This document shows positions 1 to 9,684 of a DNA stretch of 45,657 nt, in pieces. Location: positions 1 through 45,657 of the forward strand of contig JADJEQ010000020.1 of the NCBI GenBank assembly GCA_016709025.1. Direction: 5' to 3'. Position numbers and translations under genes: made by a program. This DNA comes from Bacteroidales bacterium (GTDB lineage Bacteria > Bacteroidota > Bacteroidia > Bacteroidales > Lentimicrobiaceae). The notes below the pieces were generated by a model that saw only the letters and a program-made list of their open reading frames with translations, did no database searches and was not told the DNA's origin. Position 1 is the stretch's first letter. Each line of letters begins with the position of its first letter.

Positions 1-313
1 ACAACAGTCGCATGTTGGGCGCTATTTTCAACAGGTCATCCAGAGATCCTGAATGATCCGAATCGGTATGATTGAGAATGATGTATTCGATAGTTGCCGG
101 ATCGCAAACTGCCTTTACCCTTGTTGAGGTATACATCACGGAACCGGTCCTTTGTAGTTTCGATGATGGCGCTTTTTGTCTGCATCAATAAATATGAATT
201 ATAGGCTAGTACCATATTCAGTCTCCATTGCAACATGGAAGGTTGCAATGTCATAATCTGGCACACCAATCCATTTACTCTATTCGTAACATCAAGCACT
301 TTTCGTCTTTCAT
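1..313 (-). CDS. Flavodiiron protein / A-type flavoprotein, N-terminal part
   Basis: The first ~100 residues of a metallo-beta-lactamase-fold flavodiiron protein run off the left edge. Joining frames across about four one-base indels (near 290, 255, 190 and 110) gives a start MKDEKVLDVTNRVNWIGV, then a stretch with YNSYLL, then YIILNHTDSDHSGSLDDLL. The NH-x-[ED]-x-DHSG pattern is the diiron ligand motif of this family; here the usual Glu of HxExDH reads as Asp. The family reduces O2 or NO in the cytoplasm with electrons from rubredoxin or a fused flavodoxin domain, which would lie outside the window. The ATG at 313 is 7 bases after the parC stop, so it is probably cotranscribed with parC. The family call is fairly sure; the substrate is not. 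Confidence 0.7.
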
Positions 314-320
314 TCTCTGT

Positions 321-2983
321 TCAATTTATTCGTTTGGGGTTAAATTCGGTCATTTGAACTGCATCATCGTCAATCGGGGCTTGTGATCGTGCGATGGAAG
401 TTCAACCGGTTTTTCGGGCACGGTCTCGGTTATTTCTTCTACAACTGTTTCGCCTCTTCTTCTTCAGGTTGATAGGGCAGGGATCGAGCATTTTAATCTT
501 CTTAACAGCAAAGGTAATGTAACTTTTTACCCTTCGCCTTATAGACTTTTAACATCAATAAAGGCCAGATGCTTCCACTTCTTCATCATCGATTGCCCGG
601 TTATTGATCTTTCATCAAAGACAATCAGGAACACCTGGGTAACCAATCGGTTGAAACCTGGATCAGGTTAAGGCTCTTCACCAATAAGTCGGTTTTATCC
701 TTACTTCAACCTGGAAACGTTTGAGATAGTAAAACTCCTTTTCTGCATGGTATTATGCAACACTACAGGCTTTCCCCGCTGAATTTCTCAATGATCAGCA
801 GGTCTTCACTCGTGGTTGGAGATATCGAAGTTGTAATAGCCTGTAATGTCCCGATTGCATAATCGTCAGGATTTTGACATCGCCCAGGAAAGCGCCCAGC
901 AGACGTCCCCTGCCTTCTGTATTCAGTCGCCTGATTGAATCGTCGAACCAGATATCACGGGCGCCGAGCGTGGATACGCCTGCCTCTGCCTGGCTGATTT
1001 TCTTAACGCATATTTGGTCAGGATATTCCCCGCGAATTGCGGCCTTTATGGCCAGTTCGCTGAAGCTAAAGTCAAAAACAGGCTTTTTAAGTTTTGGACG
1101 GGGCTTTAAAATGACTTTTTATAATTTCAGCCTCTCCATTGGGGTTTTGCCAAAGTACAATACTTTCGAGCCTTTTGTCCCTTTGGTAAGGTTGTATTCC
1201 TTGTCGCGGTAACTTCTACTACGGCAAACCGTTTACATATACACCGCCGGTTTTGCCATCCTGATATGCCAGATTGTATATCGTGCGCTCATCATTCTTT
1301 TCTGAAAACATCGATGTGAATCACCTGTTCGCCAACGAAAACCTTCTCGGCCACTTTCTTGACGATCACTGTGCCATCTTCCTGAATATTATGATATCAT
1401 CGATATCGGAGCAATCGCATACGAATCTATCCTTTTTCAGACTGGTGCCTGCAAAACCTTCAACCCTGTTTACAAAAGTTTTGATTGGCAGCAGCCACCA
1501 TCACGGCTTCGATAGTGTCCGGAAACTCCTCAGTTCGGTCCGCCGATCGCGGCCTTTACCATATTTGCGTTTGATATTCCGGAAATACTGATGGCATATT
1601 TTGCAAGGTTATCGAGGTGTGTTCAACCTGGGGCTTTTCATCGCTTTGGTTTCATGTCATCCGCTTAAAACGAGTTGAACTTCGATATCCGTTTGATTTT
1701 TTATTTCCGTTAACCGGAGAATGTCGTCGGTTACGTTCACGATAAAACTGCGGTTTTGTTAGGGTTCAAGACTGTGATCGATGGTTGTAATCACCTCTTC
1801 CCAGCTCCCGCATTCTTCAATTTCATGATAAATCCGGTTTCAATAAATATTTTCTCGAGCCAGCAACAGCAGGTTTTCCATCAGCTCCGCCCTGCGTATA
1901 TTGAGTTCAGCCCTAAGAAGATCAACGGTATAACGGCAGATTCACGCAGGATTTCTTTCACCCCTATAAATCTTGGTTTGCCTTCCTGTATTACACAGTT
2001 GCTGGGGTGAAATGGAGATTTCACAATCGGTAAAAGCAAAGAGTGCATCTATTGTTGTATCGGGCAACTTACCGGGCATCAGGTGAAGGACAATCTCAAC
2101 GGTGCTGGGTGTATTGTCGTCAATCTTCCTGATTTTGATTTTACCTTTTTCACTTGCTGCCACAATGCTGTCGATCAGGCTTCTGGTAGTAGTGCCAAAC
2201 GGAATTTCCGAAATCACCAGTACCTTTTTATCTACCTGATTAATACGGGCTCTGAGCCTTACTTTGCCTCCACGTAATCCTTCGTTGTATTTTGAACAAT
2301 CGGCCAGGCCTCCGGTTGGGAAATCAGGAAGCAGGTCAAAATCTTTCCTGGAGAATTCTGATAGATGCTTCGATCAGTTCATTGAAGTTGTGCGGCAATA
2401 TCTTGGAGGCAAGCCCAACGGCAATGCCTTCTACGCCCTGGGCCAGCAGCAGCGGAAAACTTTGCGGGCAGGGTTACGGGTTCGCGGTTTCGTCCGTCGT
2501 AAGATAATTTCCAGGGTGGTTTGGGGGTTAAAGAGTACCTCAAGCGCGAATTTGCTGAGCCTGGCTTCGATGTAACGGGCTGCAGCCGCATTGTCGCCTG
2601 TGAGTATATTACCCCCAGTTTCCCGGGTTTCAACCAGCAGGTCTTTCTGGCCAGTTGTACCAAAGCATCCCCGATGGGAAGCATCACGTGGGTGATATTT
2701 CATGGTATGGCCAATGATGTTGGCCACTTTATTGAAAAACGGCCGTCATCGAGGGTCGTGCCAGCATGCATAATCCTGCGCTGTACAGGTTTTAACCCAT
2801 CCAGTATTTCGGGAACTGTCTCGAGGATAACATACGATGCATAATCCAGAAACCAGTTCTGGTACATGCCCGATAACTGTATGGTCTTGTGCAGGTCGCC
2901 GGTTCAGCGTCTGATGTAACCTCTGGTAATCCCTCTGCAGGGTTTTTTCTGCTGCCGTTTAAATCTGTATTTTCTTCCATCAT
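321..2983 (-). CDS. parC: DNA topoisomerase IV subunit A (frameshifted in this sequence)
   Basis: This is the cleavage subunit of the type IIA topoisomerase that decatenates chromosomes. The reassembled protein of ~885 residues has the usual length for Bacteroidota ParC. Visible pieces, N to C, are LDYASYVILETVPEILDGL and LKPVQRRIMHAG; the catalytic-tyrosine region AAARYIEARLSKFALEVL; the tower-region segment ISEIPFGTTTRSLIDSIVAA; and an acidic tail with KKIKMLDPLPYQPEEEEAKQ. The stop is TGA at 321-323, read in the frame ending TEFNPKRIN. The start MMEEN directly follows the stop of the batA-like gene (TGAATGATG), with GGAG just upstream, so the two are coupled. More than ten indels break the frame. 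An essential gene is unlikely to be dead, so these are most simply sequence errors. Confidence 0.85.
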
Positions 2984-5073
2984 TCACTCCGCATTGTACG
3001 CAATTATTCTTCCTGTCAGACTTTTTACCTGGCTGTTTCGCTTTCCATAAAATCGTAGCAATAATACTCCGCAAATAAACAAAGAGCGGGAAACTATAAA
3101 CCACTTCCAGAGCCTTTGCCCTGAATTCTTATTTGAAATTATTTCATCCAATGGCTTAAGCCCGGCTTCAATTATTTCGAATTTGTCATTTTTCTTTACA
3201 AATTCTTCCAGTTCATCCTGAGCAGCCACTTTAGGTTTGATTCCTTACGATCATAGTTAAAAGCAAGCAAAGTAGATATTTCATCACCGCTTGTTACTTT
3301 GAAAAATACCAGCATCTTTTAACTGATCGTTCATGAAGATCATGCTCTGTCCTTCTACTCTCCGGAATTCAGGAATAAAACCTGCAGAAACGTCTGATTT
3401 GTAATTCTGAAAATATTGTCCTGGGCCGGTTTAAGATTCCCGAGGTTAATGCCGCTCTCTGTTTGCCTGTGTAGTGCATCATGGGCATCACATTTTCGCT
3501 CATAAAAGTAATATTCAGCATCGCAGGCACAAAAAAGGGCATGCCGGGGCCAGTTGCCTGCTTTATCATTGGCCGGAACAGCACTCAGGTAAACTTTGCC
3601 TTCACCTTTGCTTTGCGATCAACAAAGGATCGCCGTTGTTCAATCCAAGCAGTGTTTGTGAAGTTCCTTTACTGATGGCCGATAATCTGAAATGACTTCT
3701 GATCAGAGGAGGTCCGTATTGTCGGGATTGAGACCACTTTTTTCAAATACATCACTGAAAACAGGATGGTTGGTATTGATCTGGCTAACCTTACTGTTGG
3801 CTGAATCCAATACTTCAATCAGGTCAGTTCCCAGGGAAGAGAGTAATTGGTTTACAACTGGTATATCTGCATTATGCGCCGGGAAAATCAATAAACTGCC
3901 TCCCTGTGTGACAAACCGGGATAATTCCGGATAGCGCCTGATGTTATTGTTCTGAGATCGTTCAATACGATTAGCCGGTATTCCGGAAAAGAGAGGTAGT
4001 CTGTTTTCCCGGCAACAACCTGCGTCAGATTGATGACTGAATCAAGTTTGAATACTGAATTGAGGTACGAATTTTCATCACCCCGTTCACAACCAACACA
4101 GGGATTTTATCGGAAACCTTGAAAACAAAGTAAAATATCGTCATAAGTAACCGGGTAGTCGCTTATTTCAATCAACCCTTCCATAATGCCCGGCTGCGGG
4201 TTGGCAAAGGGTAAACTTACTTCGAAGAACTGCCGGCCTTGATATTAACGGCAGCAACAGCGCTGGCGGGCCGTTTATCATCAGTTTTACCGGGATTTTC
4301 TCCAGGTCATCGTCAGAAGTATTTTGATTTTAACATTTATTGTTGAAGTCCGGTTTAACTGTATTACCGGATTGCTGAACCAACAGGAATCTATATAAAT
4401 GTTTTTATTTGCGGATGATTTCAGCGGAATCAGATCATAACTATCCTGCAAACTCCCTTTTGGAAGCCCTGACATAACTGTACTTTGCTGAAAATCAGAG
4501 ATGACATAGGCAAATTTTGAAACAGAGCGGTGGGTTGAGAGCTGGTCCTGTTGCCTTGAGGTAATTTCTGAAAGTGTTCTTACAGCAGGCGACGCAGTTA
4601 CCTCCGGTAGCATTTCCAGAAACTCTTCTTTGGTTACCAGGCGCTGATGCTTTCCTGAAAAATCATTTGTTAACAGTTGAAACAGATCATCTGCTTTGTA
4701 GGCGGCGGCAACTTCTGCTGCTTTTGTTCTGGCTTCATCCAACAACCGGCCTTTGCTTCCTGCGGCTTCCATACTAAACGAATTATCAACAAATATGCTG
4801 ACGACGCTGATCTGGCCGGGCAACGACTGCTTTTTGGAGGGAATAAAAGGCTGGGCAAATGCAAGAACCAGCATGGTGATAGCGAGGATTCGCATGAGAA
4901 GCACCAGCAGATGAAGCAGTTGGGATTGTTTCTGGGTCTTCTGCTGCAGTTCTTTCAGGAAACTGACATTGCTGAAATATACCTTCGGTATTTCCTGAAA
5001 TTGAAAAGATGTATGGCAACCGGTATAAGCACCGCCAGAAGTGCAAAAGAATATTAGGATTGATAAATTGCAT
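2984..5073 (-). CDS. BatA/WFA (von Willebrand A-like) membrane protein, frameshifted
   Basis: The product is an inner-membrane protein of ~695 residues of the BatA N-terminal-domain family. The N-terminus begins MQFINPNIL and, after one indel, reads FRKYRKVYFSNVSFLKEL, followed by a hydrophobic helix LLMRILAITMLVLAFAQPF. A vWA-like metal site follows in VDNSFSME (DxSxS). The C-terminus has a second hydrophobic segment ending LLLRFYGKRNS, as in full-length family members. The minus-strand frame ending VFSDVFEKSGLNPDN around 3703-3891 belongs to the middle region. The ATG at 5073 is preferred over the one at 5102 because MQFINPNIL is the conserved start. The stop TGA at 2984 abuts the parC start. 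The role is unproven; the family is linked to envelope or aerotolerance functions. Several indels interrupt the frame. Confidence 0.75.
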
Positions 5074-5150
5074 AACTGGTTTGCGGTTCTTCCTCGGTTC
5101 ATTTCACTGCAAAATTAATCAAATCCGCGTTGCGGGAGTCCTGTTTACTA

Positions 5151-5187
5151 AAAATAAAAAAAGCCCGCTCTGAGGAGCGGGCTTTAC
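5151..5187 (-). terminator. Rho-independent terminator of the first ferritin-like gene
   Basis: On the minus strand AAAGCCCGCTC and GAGCGGGCTTT form an 11-base-pair stem with a 4-base loop, followed by a T-rich run. It lies just after the stop of the ferritin-like gene at 5208. Confidence 0.85.
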
Positions 5188-5207
5188 CAGGAACGCAGTA
5201 ATTCCTG

Positions 5208-5665
5208 TCATCTCAGCAAAATAGATTCGTTGTATTCTATTTCGAATCTACGTTTATGTTTAGCCTCTTCATTCGCCAATGATCTGAATACAGACTGAAT
5301 TTCATCGTTGGGTGTTCTTGAGGGCAATATCGAGGGTAAAGTTTGAGCGATGCCCTAGCTTTACGCATTGCCATAACAAGGGCTTCTGAATATTTTAACT
5401 CCCTGGCGGTGTTCAGATCTATCTGGTAGTCGCTGATAACCAAATCTTTCAATTGTTTACCGGAGATGCCAAGTGGGGCAATTTCCTTACTTTGGCCAAT
5501 CTTACCATGTAAGCAAACTCTTCGCGGGCATATTTTTCAAATTCCTGTTTTAGCCTGGCATTTCGGGCCTGTTTTGATAAACCCAGGAAAAAGTGCGCCG
5601 TTTCCTGTGCTGAACTGGACAGCAAAATGCAGGATTTCATCAACTGATTTAAATGTCTTCAGGCT
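5208..5665 (-). CDS. Ferritin-like / rubrerythrin-type diiron protein (copy 1)
   Basis: This encodes a ~150-residue four-helix-bundle protein, reconstructed from three frames. The N-terminus reads KTFKSVDEILHFAVQ, then SAQETAHFFLGLSKQA and AREEFAYMVRLAKV. The C-terminal helix is VFRSLANEEAKHKRRFE, ending NESILLR. The EEAKH motif supplies the usual ExxH pair of a diiron site; the first pair is EEFAY, lacking the His seen in copy 2. No ATG is in place at the expected start; one missing A in GCC(A)TGAAGACA would restore MKTFKSV. The family buffers iron or detoxifies peroxide in the cytoplasm. It lies 151 bases downstream of a paralogue, and each has its own terminator. Confidence 0.7.
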
Positions 5666-5742
5666 TAATTGGTTTTTAGAATTCAGGTTTTACAAAGGCA
5701 AAGAGTTTATTATTAATAAGGATTCTATTTAAAAGCAATCTG

Positions 5743-5778
5743 AAAAAAAAAAGCTGTCTCAATTTTGAAACAGCTTTG
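5743..5778 (-). terminator. Rho-independent terminator of the second ferritin-like gene
   Basis: On the minus strand AAAGCTGTTTC and GAGACAGCTTT pair across an AAAATT loop and are followed by a run of ten T. It sits ~40 bases after the TAA at 5817. Confidence 0.85.
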
Positions 5779-5816
5779 ATGATATTTTTGATAAATTTCT
5801 TTAACCACATTAAGTC

Positions 5817-6272
5817 TTATTGTCCTTTGTGAATTTGCCGGTCGTATTCGAGTTCGAACCTGAGCTTATGTTTTCGCCTCTTCCAGTGCGAGTAGAATTG
5901 AACAATGCACTGGTTTCTTCGGTTTGTGCTTTTGAAGCCAGATCAAGGTAAAGGCGGAATGCAGCTTTTCCTTTTTCATAGCGAGTGCCAGCACATCTGT
6001 ATAGGACATGGATGGTCCCGGAATCACATCCACTATGTAACGCTCATCTTCATATCTTTTATTTGCTCAGCGGGTATTCCCGCAAAGCCTTTTTCCCTGA
6101 TTTTCATGAGTTTGGTTTTGTGCCCCAGTTCTTCATGCGCGTATTGATTGAAAACCTGTTTCATTACGGTGCTTTCCGATTGACCCGATAAACGGAGGTA
6201 AAGTCGGCAGCTTCCTGCTCGGCTCCGATGGCGAAAATCAGGATGTCTTCAATGGTGTTGAAAGATTGCATT
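5817..6272 (-). CDS. Ferritin-like / rubrerythrin-type diiron protein (copy 2)
   Basis: This is a paralogue of the gene at 5208-5665, again ~150 residues. It starts MQSFNTIEDILIFAIGAEQE, continues through AADFY and LSGQSESTVMKQVFNQYA, and carries HEELGHKTKLMKI (an ExxH motif). After one or more indels it ends EEAKHKLRFELEYDRQIHKGQ, a second ExxH. Both diiron half-sites are therefore present, unlike copy 1. It is predicted to be a soluble iron-binding or peroxide-reducing protein. A TACTTTTG element 29 bases before the start fits a Bacteroidota -7 box. At least two one-base indels (near 6040-6060 and 5900) split the frame here. Confidence 0.75.
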
Positions 6273-6300
6273 TCTTTACTATTTTAGGTGATATTTTTAA

Positions 6301-6308
6301 CAAAAGTA
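6301..6308 (-). promoter_or_regulatory. Candidate Bacteroidota -7 element of the ferritin-like gene
   Basis: The minus strand reads TACTTTTG, matching TAnnTTTG, 29 bases from the start at 6272. No clear TTTG -33 box is present, so this is tentative. Confidence 0.4.
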
Positions 6309-6382
6309 GTAATTAGCCGTCTTTTTTAAATAAACCGATGATCATTAATTGTAAAACAGCGCATTTGTAACCAGCCGCAGTC

Positions 6383-6447
6383 GGCGCGCGTCCCCAACTT
6401 AGCTGGCGCGCGTCCCCTCAGCAGGCGCGCGTCCCCTGACGCGTGCC
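6383..6447 (+). repeat. Three REP-like units upstream of the transposase
   Basis: GGCGCGCGTCCCC occurs at 6383-6395, 6405-6417 and 6424-6436. The last is followed by TGACGC, so GCGTC-CCCT-GACGC can fold as a short hairpin. The downstream copies at 7091-7139 are in inverted orientation. GC content is far above the surroundings. Confidence 0.8.
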
Positions 6448-6480
6448 CCGGCATATGAATATTTACTACCTTTAGCCATC

Positions 6481-7050
6481 ATGTCCGATAAATACAAAAT
6501 TCAAAAAGGCAATGAAGCATATTTCGTTACTTTTACTATTGTGGAGTGGGTCAAAGTATTGGAAGATGACTCATTTAAGCAGATAATCATTGATAACATT
6601 CAGTTTTACCAGAAAAATAAGGGTCTTGTTGATTATGGGTATTGCGTTATGCCAAACCATGTGCATATGATAGTCAGTGCGAATGAACCGTTTACAGTAT
6701 CTGAGATATTGCGTGATTTAAAGAAATTTACTTCCAGAGCTATAGTGAAAAAACTTGAAGATGAGAAACCCGGTGGATATCAACAAATACTTGATCAATT
6801 TAGTAAAGCCGGAAAAAACTTAAAACGTATAAAAAACTATAAGGTATGGCAGGATGGCAACATGGCTAAAATAATATTCAGTAATAAATTCCTTATGCAA
6901 AAGCTGTCCTATATCCATAACAATCCAGTTGAATATGGGTTATGCAGTCTGCCATGGGATTATAAATTTAGTTCTGCTGTAAATTACTCCGGCAAGGTTG
7001 GGCTGTTGAATGTTGAATTATTGAGTTTGCAGATGAATACAATAAGGTAA
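6481..7050 (+). mobile_element. REP-associated tyrosine transposase (Y1/HUH family)
   Basis: This is an intact 189-residue single-strand transposase of the IS200-like RAYT type. The HUH motif is in MPNHVHMIV (His60, His62), and the likely catalytic tyrosine is Tyr144 in LSYIHNNPVEYG. The start FVTFTIVEW is typical of the family. Such proteins cut and join single-stranded REP hairpins. Here, REP-like GGCGCGCGTCCCCTGACGC units lie 45-100 bases upstream, and inverted copies lie 40-90 bases downstream, so the gene sits inside an inverted REP pair like a non-autonomous cassette. Unlike most neighbours the frame is unbroken. Its AT-rich body also contrasts with the GC-rich repeats. The call is firm; current mobility is unknown. 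Confidence 0.93.
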
Positions 7051-7093
7051 GGATGGCACGCATTGGCATTCTAATGTGGTAAGGATGGCACGC
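7046..7093 (+). repeat. Direct repeat GGTAAGGATGGCACGC after the transposase
   Basis: The 16-mer GGTAAGGATGGCACGC occurs at 7046-7061, overlapping the transposase stop, and again at 7078-7093, running into the first downstream REP unit. Its GGCACGCGTC end is the reverse complement of GACGCGTGCC at 6438-6447, so these may be element ends. Confidence 0.6.
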
Positions 7094-7139
7094 GTCAGGG
7101 GACGCGCGCCAGCTGCTCACGCGTCAGGGGACGCGCGCC
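7091..7139 (-). repeat. Two inverted REP-like units downstream of the transposase
   Basis: CGCGTCAGGGGACGCGCGCC occurs at 7091-7110 and 7120-7139. Each holds GCGTC-AGGG-GACGC, a 5-bp hairpin, and is the reverse complement of the upstream units. Confidence 0.8.
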
Positions 7140-7215
7140 AGATGGGGGGATTAAAAGAAAGAAGGACTAACGCAAGAATTAATAAAAAAAATCAAGGATA
7201 AAAATGACAAAATAG

Positions 7216-7240
7216 GGACAAAAAATTTGTCTTTTTGTCC
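7216..7240. terminator. AT-rich inverted repeat, possible bidirectional terminator
   Basis: GGACAAAAA and TTTTTGTCC form a perfect 9-bp stem around ATTTGTC. It is the only hairpin with a T-run downstream of the transposase. The rest of 7140-7376 holds no gene; a tandem 16-mer TATAGTACTAAGATGC lies at 7273-7304. Confidence 0.45.
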
Positions 7241-7272
7241 TAAAAGTCCTTTAAAGCCTGTTGCTGATAGAT

Positions 7273-7304
7273 TATAGTACTAAGATGCTATAGTACTAAG
7301 ATGC
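7273..7304 (+). repeat. Tandem 16-mer duplication
   Basis: TATAGTACTAAGATGC is present twice with no spacer (7273-7288 and 7289-7304). It may be a replication slip or a duplicated target site in the gene-free stretch between the transposase and gdhA. Confidence 0.75.
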
Positions 7305-7376
7305 ATGTCAGCATGGGCGCTTAGCTCAGAATGGTGGTAGTTATCCCGCAGGCAAAATAATCTTTGGTGCAGAGAT

Positions 7377-7403
7377 AAAAAAAGCCCCGGAAATCCGGGG
7401 CCT
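7377..7403 (-). terminator. Rho-independent terminator of gdhA
   Basis: On the minus strand GGCCCCGG-ATTT-CCGGGGC is followed by seven T. It starts ~36 bases after the gdhA stop. Confidence 0.9.
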
Positions 7404-7438
7404 GGGTTATCCAACATCGTAAAATGCCGGGCAATTAT

Positions 7439-8777
7439 TTACAGCACGCCCTGATCGAGCATTGCATTGGCCACTTTCAGGAAGCCGGCAACATTCGCGC
7501 CTTTTACATAATTAATGTAACCGTCGGGCTGTGTTCCGTATTTTGCACATTGCTCATGAATGCTCTTCATAATCTGATGCAGACGCATATCAACTTCTTC
7601 GGTTGCCCAGTTCAGTTTCATCGAGTTCTGCGACATTTCAAGTCCGGAAGTGGCAACACCACCGGCATTAACGGCTTTACCCGGAGCAAACATAACCTTA
7701 TGTTCCTGGAATGCCTCAATGGCTTCGGGGGTTGAAGGCATATTGGCACCTTCGGCAACGCACATCACACCATTCTTAATGAGGGTCAGTGCATCTTCTT
7801 TCCCAAGCTCATTCTGGGTGGCGCAAGGCAATGCAACATCGCACTTGACTTCCCATGGGCGTTTGCCCTGATGAAACTGCGCATTCGGGAATTCGTAGGA
7901 ATATGGTTTAACAATGTCCTGGTTTGATGACCTGAGTTCGAGCATGTAGTGAATCTTTTCACCTGAAATGCCATCCGGATCGTAGATGTATCCGTCAGGA
8001 CCGGAGATGGTAACTACTTTACCACCAAGTTCGGTAACCTTTTGAACAGCACCCCATGCAACATTTCCAAATCCACTGACTGCAACGGTTTTTCCTTTGA
8101 AATCCTGGTTTTTGGTCTTCAGCATTTCATGTGCGAAATAAACTGCACCAAAGCCGGTAGCTTCCGGCCTGATCAGGCTACCGCCCCAGTTGATACCCTT
8201 GCCGGTAAGAACGCCGGTATGCTCCCTGGTCAGTTTTTTGTACATGCCATACATGAATCCTATCTCACGTCCGCCAACACCAATGTCGCCTGCAGGTACA
8301 TCGGTTTCCGGTCCGATCATTTTCCACAGTTCAAGCATAAACGACTGACAGAAACGCATGATTTCAGCATTCGATTTGCCTTTGGGGTCAAAATCACTTC
8401 CGCCTTTACCGCCGCCCATCGGAAGGGTGGTGAGGCTGTTCTTGAAAATCTGTTCGAAGCCTAGGAATTTCAGAATACTGAGGTTCACACTCGGGTGGAA
8501 ACGTAAACCGCCTTTGTATGGGCCGATCGCGTTGTTGAACTGAATCCTGTAACCAAGATTGACATGAACTTTACCACTGTCGTCAACCCAGGGAACTTTA
8601 AAGGTTAAAGATACGGTCGGGCTCAACGATGCGCTCAATAATGCCTGCCGATTCAAACTGCGGGTTCTCATTGTAGATATCTTCAATGGACTCCAAAACT
8701 TCGCGTACTGCCTGCAAGTACTCAACTTCACCCGGATGTTTTTTCTCCAGGTCGGTCATGATTTTTTCCAGATTCAT
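7439..8777 (-). CDS. gdhA: NADP-type glutamate dehydrogenase (one frameshift)
   Basis: This enzyme interconverts 2-oxoglutarate plus ammonia and glutamate in the cytoplasm. The ~445-residue length fits the hexameric bacterial enzyme. Visible motifs are YKGGLRFHPSVN, the catalytic-lysine region LPMGGGKGGSDFDPKGKS, PAGDIGVGGREIG, the Rossmann turn VSGFGNVAWGA, and the conserved C-terminal GANMPSTPEA and NAGGVATSGLEMSQ. The start is the ATG at 8777 (MNLEKIMTDLEKKHPGEVEY), in a different frame from the body; one indel lies at about 8605-8612, between PDRI and FKVPWVDD. A TTTG-N21-TAAATTTG promoter lies 66 bases upstream and a strong terminator follows, so it is a single-gene unit. Confidence 0.95.
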
Positions 8778-8842
8778 CTTGTGGATGTTTTAGGATGATT
8801 AACTTATGTGAATTTTGTAACAGTGTTAACTAAATAACAGTG

Positions 8843-8875
8843 CAAATTTATGTTATAAAAAATGTAATTTCCAAA
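8843..8875 (-). promoter_or_regulatory. Bacteroidota sigma-ABfr-type promoter of gdhA
   Basis: The minus strand carries TTTG (8872-8875), 21 bases, then TAAATTTG (8843-8850). This matches the TTTG-N19-21-TAnnTTTG pattern of Bacteroidota primary promoters and faces gdhA. Confidence 0.65.
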
Positions 8876-9030
8876 TTTAAAGCTACTTATTTTAGCCTTA
8901 CTGTTTTTATGCTTACACTAAGTTAAAATTTTCGTTTTCAGCTACTTTAGAAAGATTCTAAACGGTTATCATTGGAAATCCGTAACCTGTTGAAGCACTT
9001 TCGCAAACGATTGCAAAGAAACGAAATTTT

Positions 9031-9684
9031 TCAGTATTCTGTCACGCCGGTAACGACATCATTTGTATAAGTTGTCTCTTTTGTCAGTTTTCCTGCCTGA
9101 TTGAATTCCTTTTCCACGCCATTGCGCTTATTGCCGGAGTATGGTATCTGCCTCCAGAGTTTTCCGTTCAGGTGAAATGCCCGCTGAATCCCCGATCCTT
9201 TCTTAAATGTGGCATCGCCAATCTTGAAACCAAACTCATTGAACCAGGTCCAGGTACTGTCAAACAATCCCATCTCATAATTCCCCTCAATCATCACCAT
9301 CCCGTTCTTATGGTAAAGCCGATAAGCCCCATGCAACGTATCGTTGCGGTATGTTCTTTCATCAATTTTTATTCCTGAAGTATTCCAGGTGATCACCATA
9401 CCATTCCTTAATCCAATTGAATAATTTTCAACCGATTCCTTTTGACCATTGGCATACCACCTGACCGATTTACCGTTCAGCTTGCCTTCTGAATACTCCG
9501 CCTCCAGTTGCTTTTTACCGTTTTCATAATACCAGGTTGAGATTCCGTGCTGTTTTTTTCCTTTGAACTGTTGAGCAGATTTAAGCTTACCATCCGGGTA
9601 GTTTTCAATTTTCTCCCGCTGACACGCCAGGAGGATCCCTGAAAGCAATAGCAGAAAAAGGAGATGAAAAGTCGGCGTTTTCAT
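9031..9684 (-). CDS. MORN/YwqK-type repeat lipoprotein
   Basis: The product has 217 residues and an intact frame. The N-terminus has a lipoprotein signal with lipobox LLAC at about residues 18-21, so the mature chain is probably anchored in the envelope. The body is a string of ~22-residue repeats of the type YYENGKKQLEAEYSEGKLNG, WYANGQKESVENYSIGLRNG and YHKNGMVMIEGNYEMGLFD. Databases often name this family YwqK antitoxin, but no toxin gene is adjacent and the lipoprotein form argues for a surface repeat protein. Its ATG overlaps the stop of the upstream glycosyltransferase gene by four bases (ATGA), so they are translated together. Confidence 0.8.
   Translation of the reverse strand: MKTPTFHLLFLLLLSGILLACQREKIENYPDGKLKSAQQFKGKKQHGISTWYYENGKKQLEAEYSEGKLNGKSVRWYANGQKESVENYSIGLRNGMVITWNTSGIKIDERTYRNDTLHGAYRLYHKNGMVMIEGNYEMGLFDSTWTWFNEFGFKIGDATFKKGSGIQRAFHLNGKLWRQIPYSGNKRNGVEKEFNQAGKLTKETTYTNDVVTGVTEY

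Noticed and set aside
874..1591. Plus-strand frames of 105-112 residues in the first 2 kb
   Set aside because: They are opposite-strand shadows of parC; the minus-strand pieces match a known protein along the whole span.
7315..7380. A tRNA-like 5' end, GGGCGCTTAGCTCAG, near the transposase
   Set aside because: The D-arm start fits, but no anticodon arm, TTC loop or matching 3' acceptor strand follows, so it is not a tRNA gene. At most it is a short remnant.
9031..9684. A toxin-antitoxin pair implied by the YwqK-type repeats
   Set aside because: The protein has a lipoprotein signal, and the neighbour is a membrane glycosyltransferase, not a toxin. The repeat type alone does not support an antitoxin.
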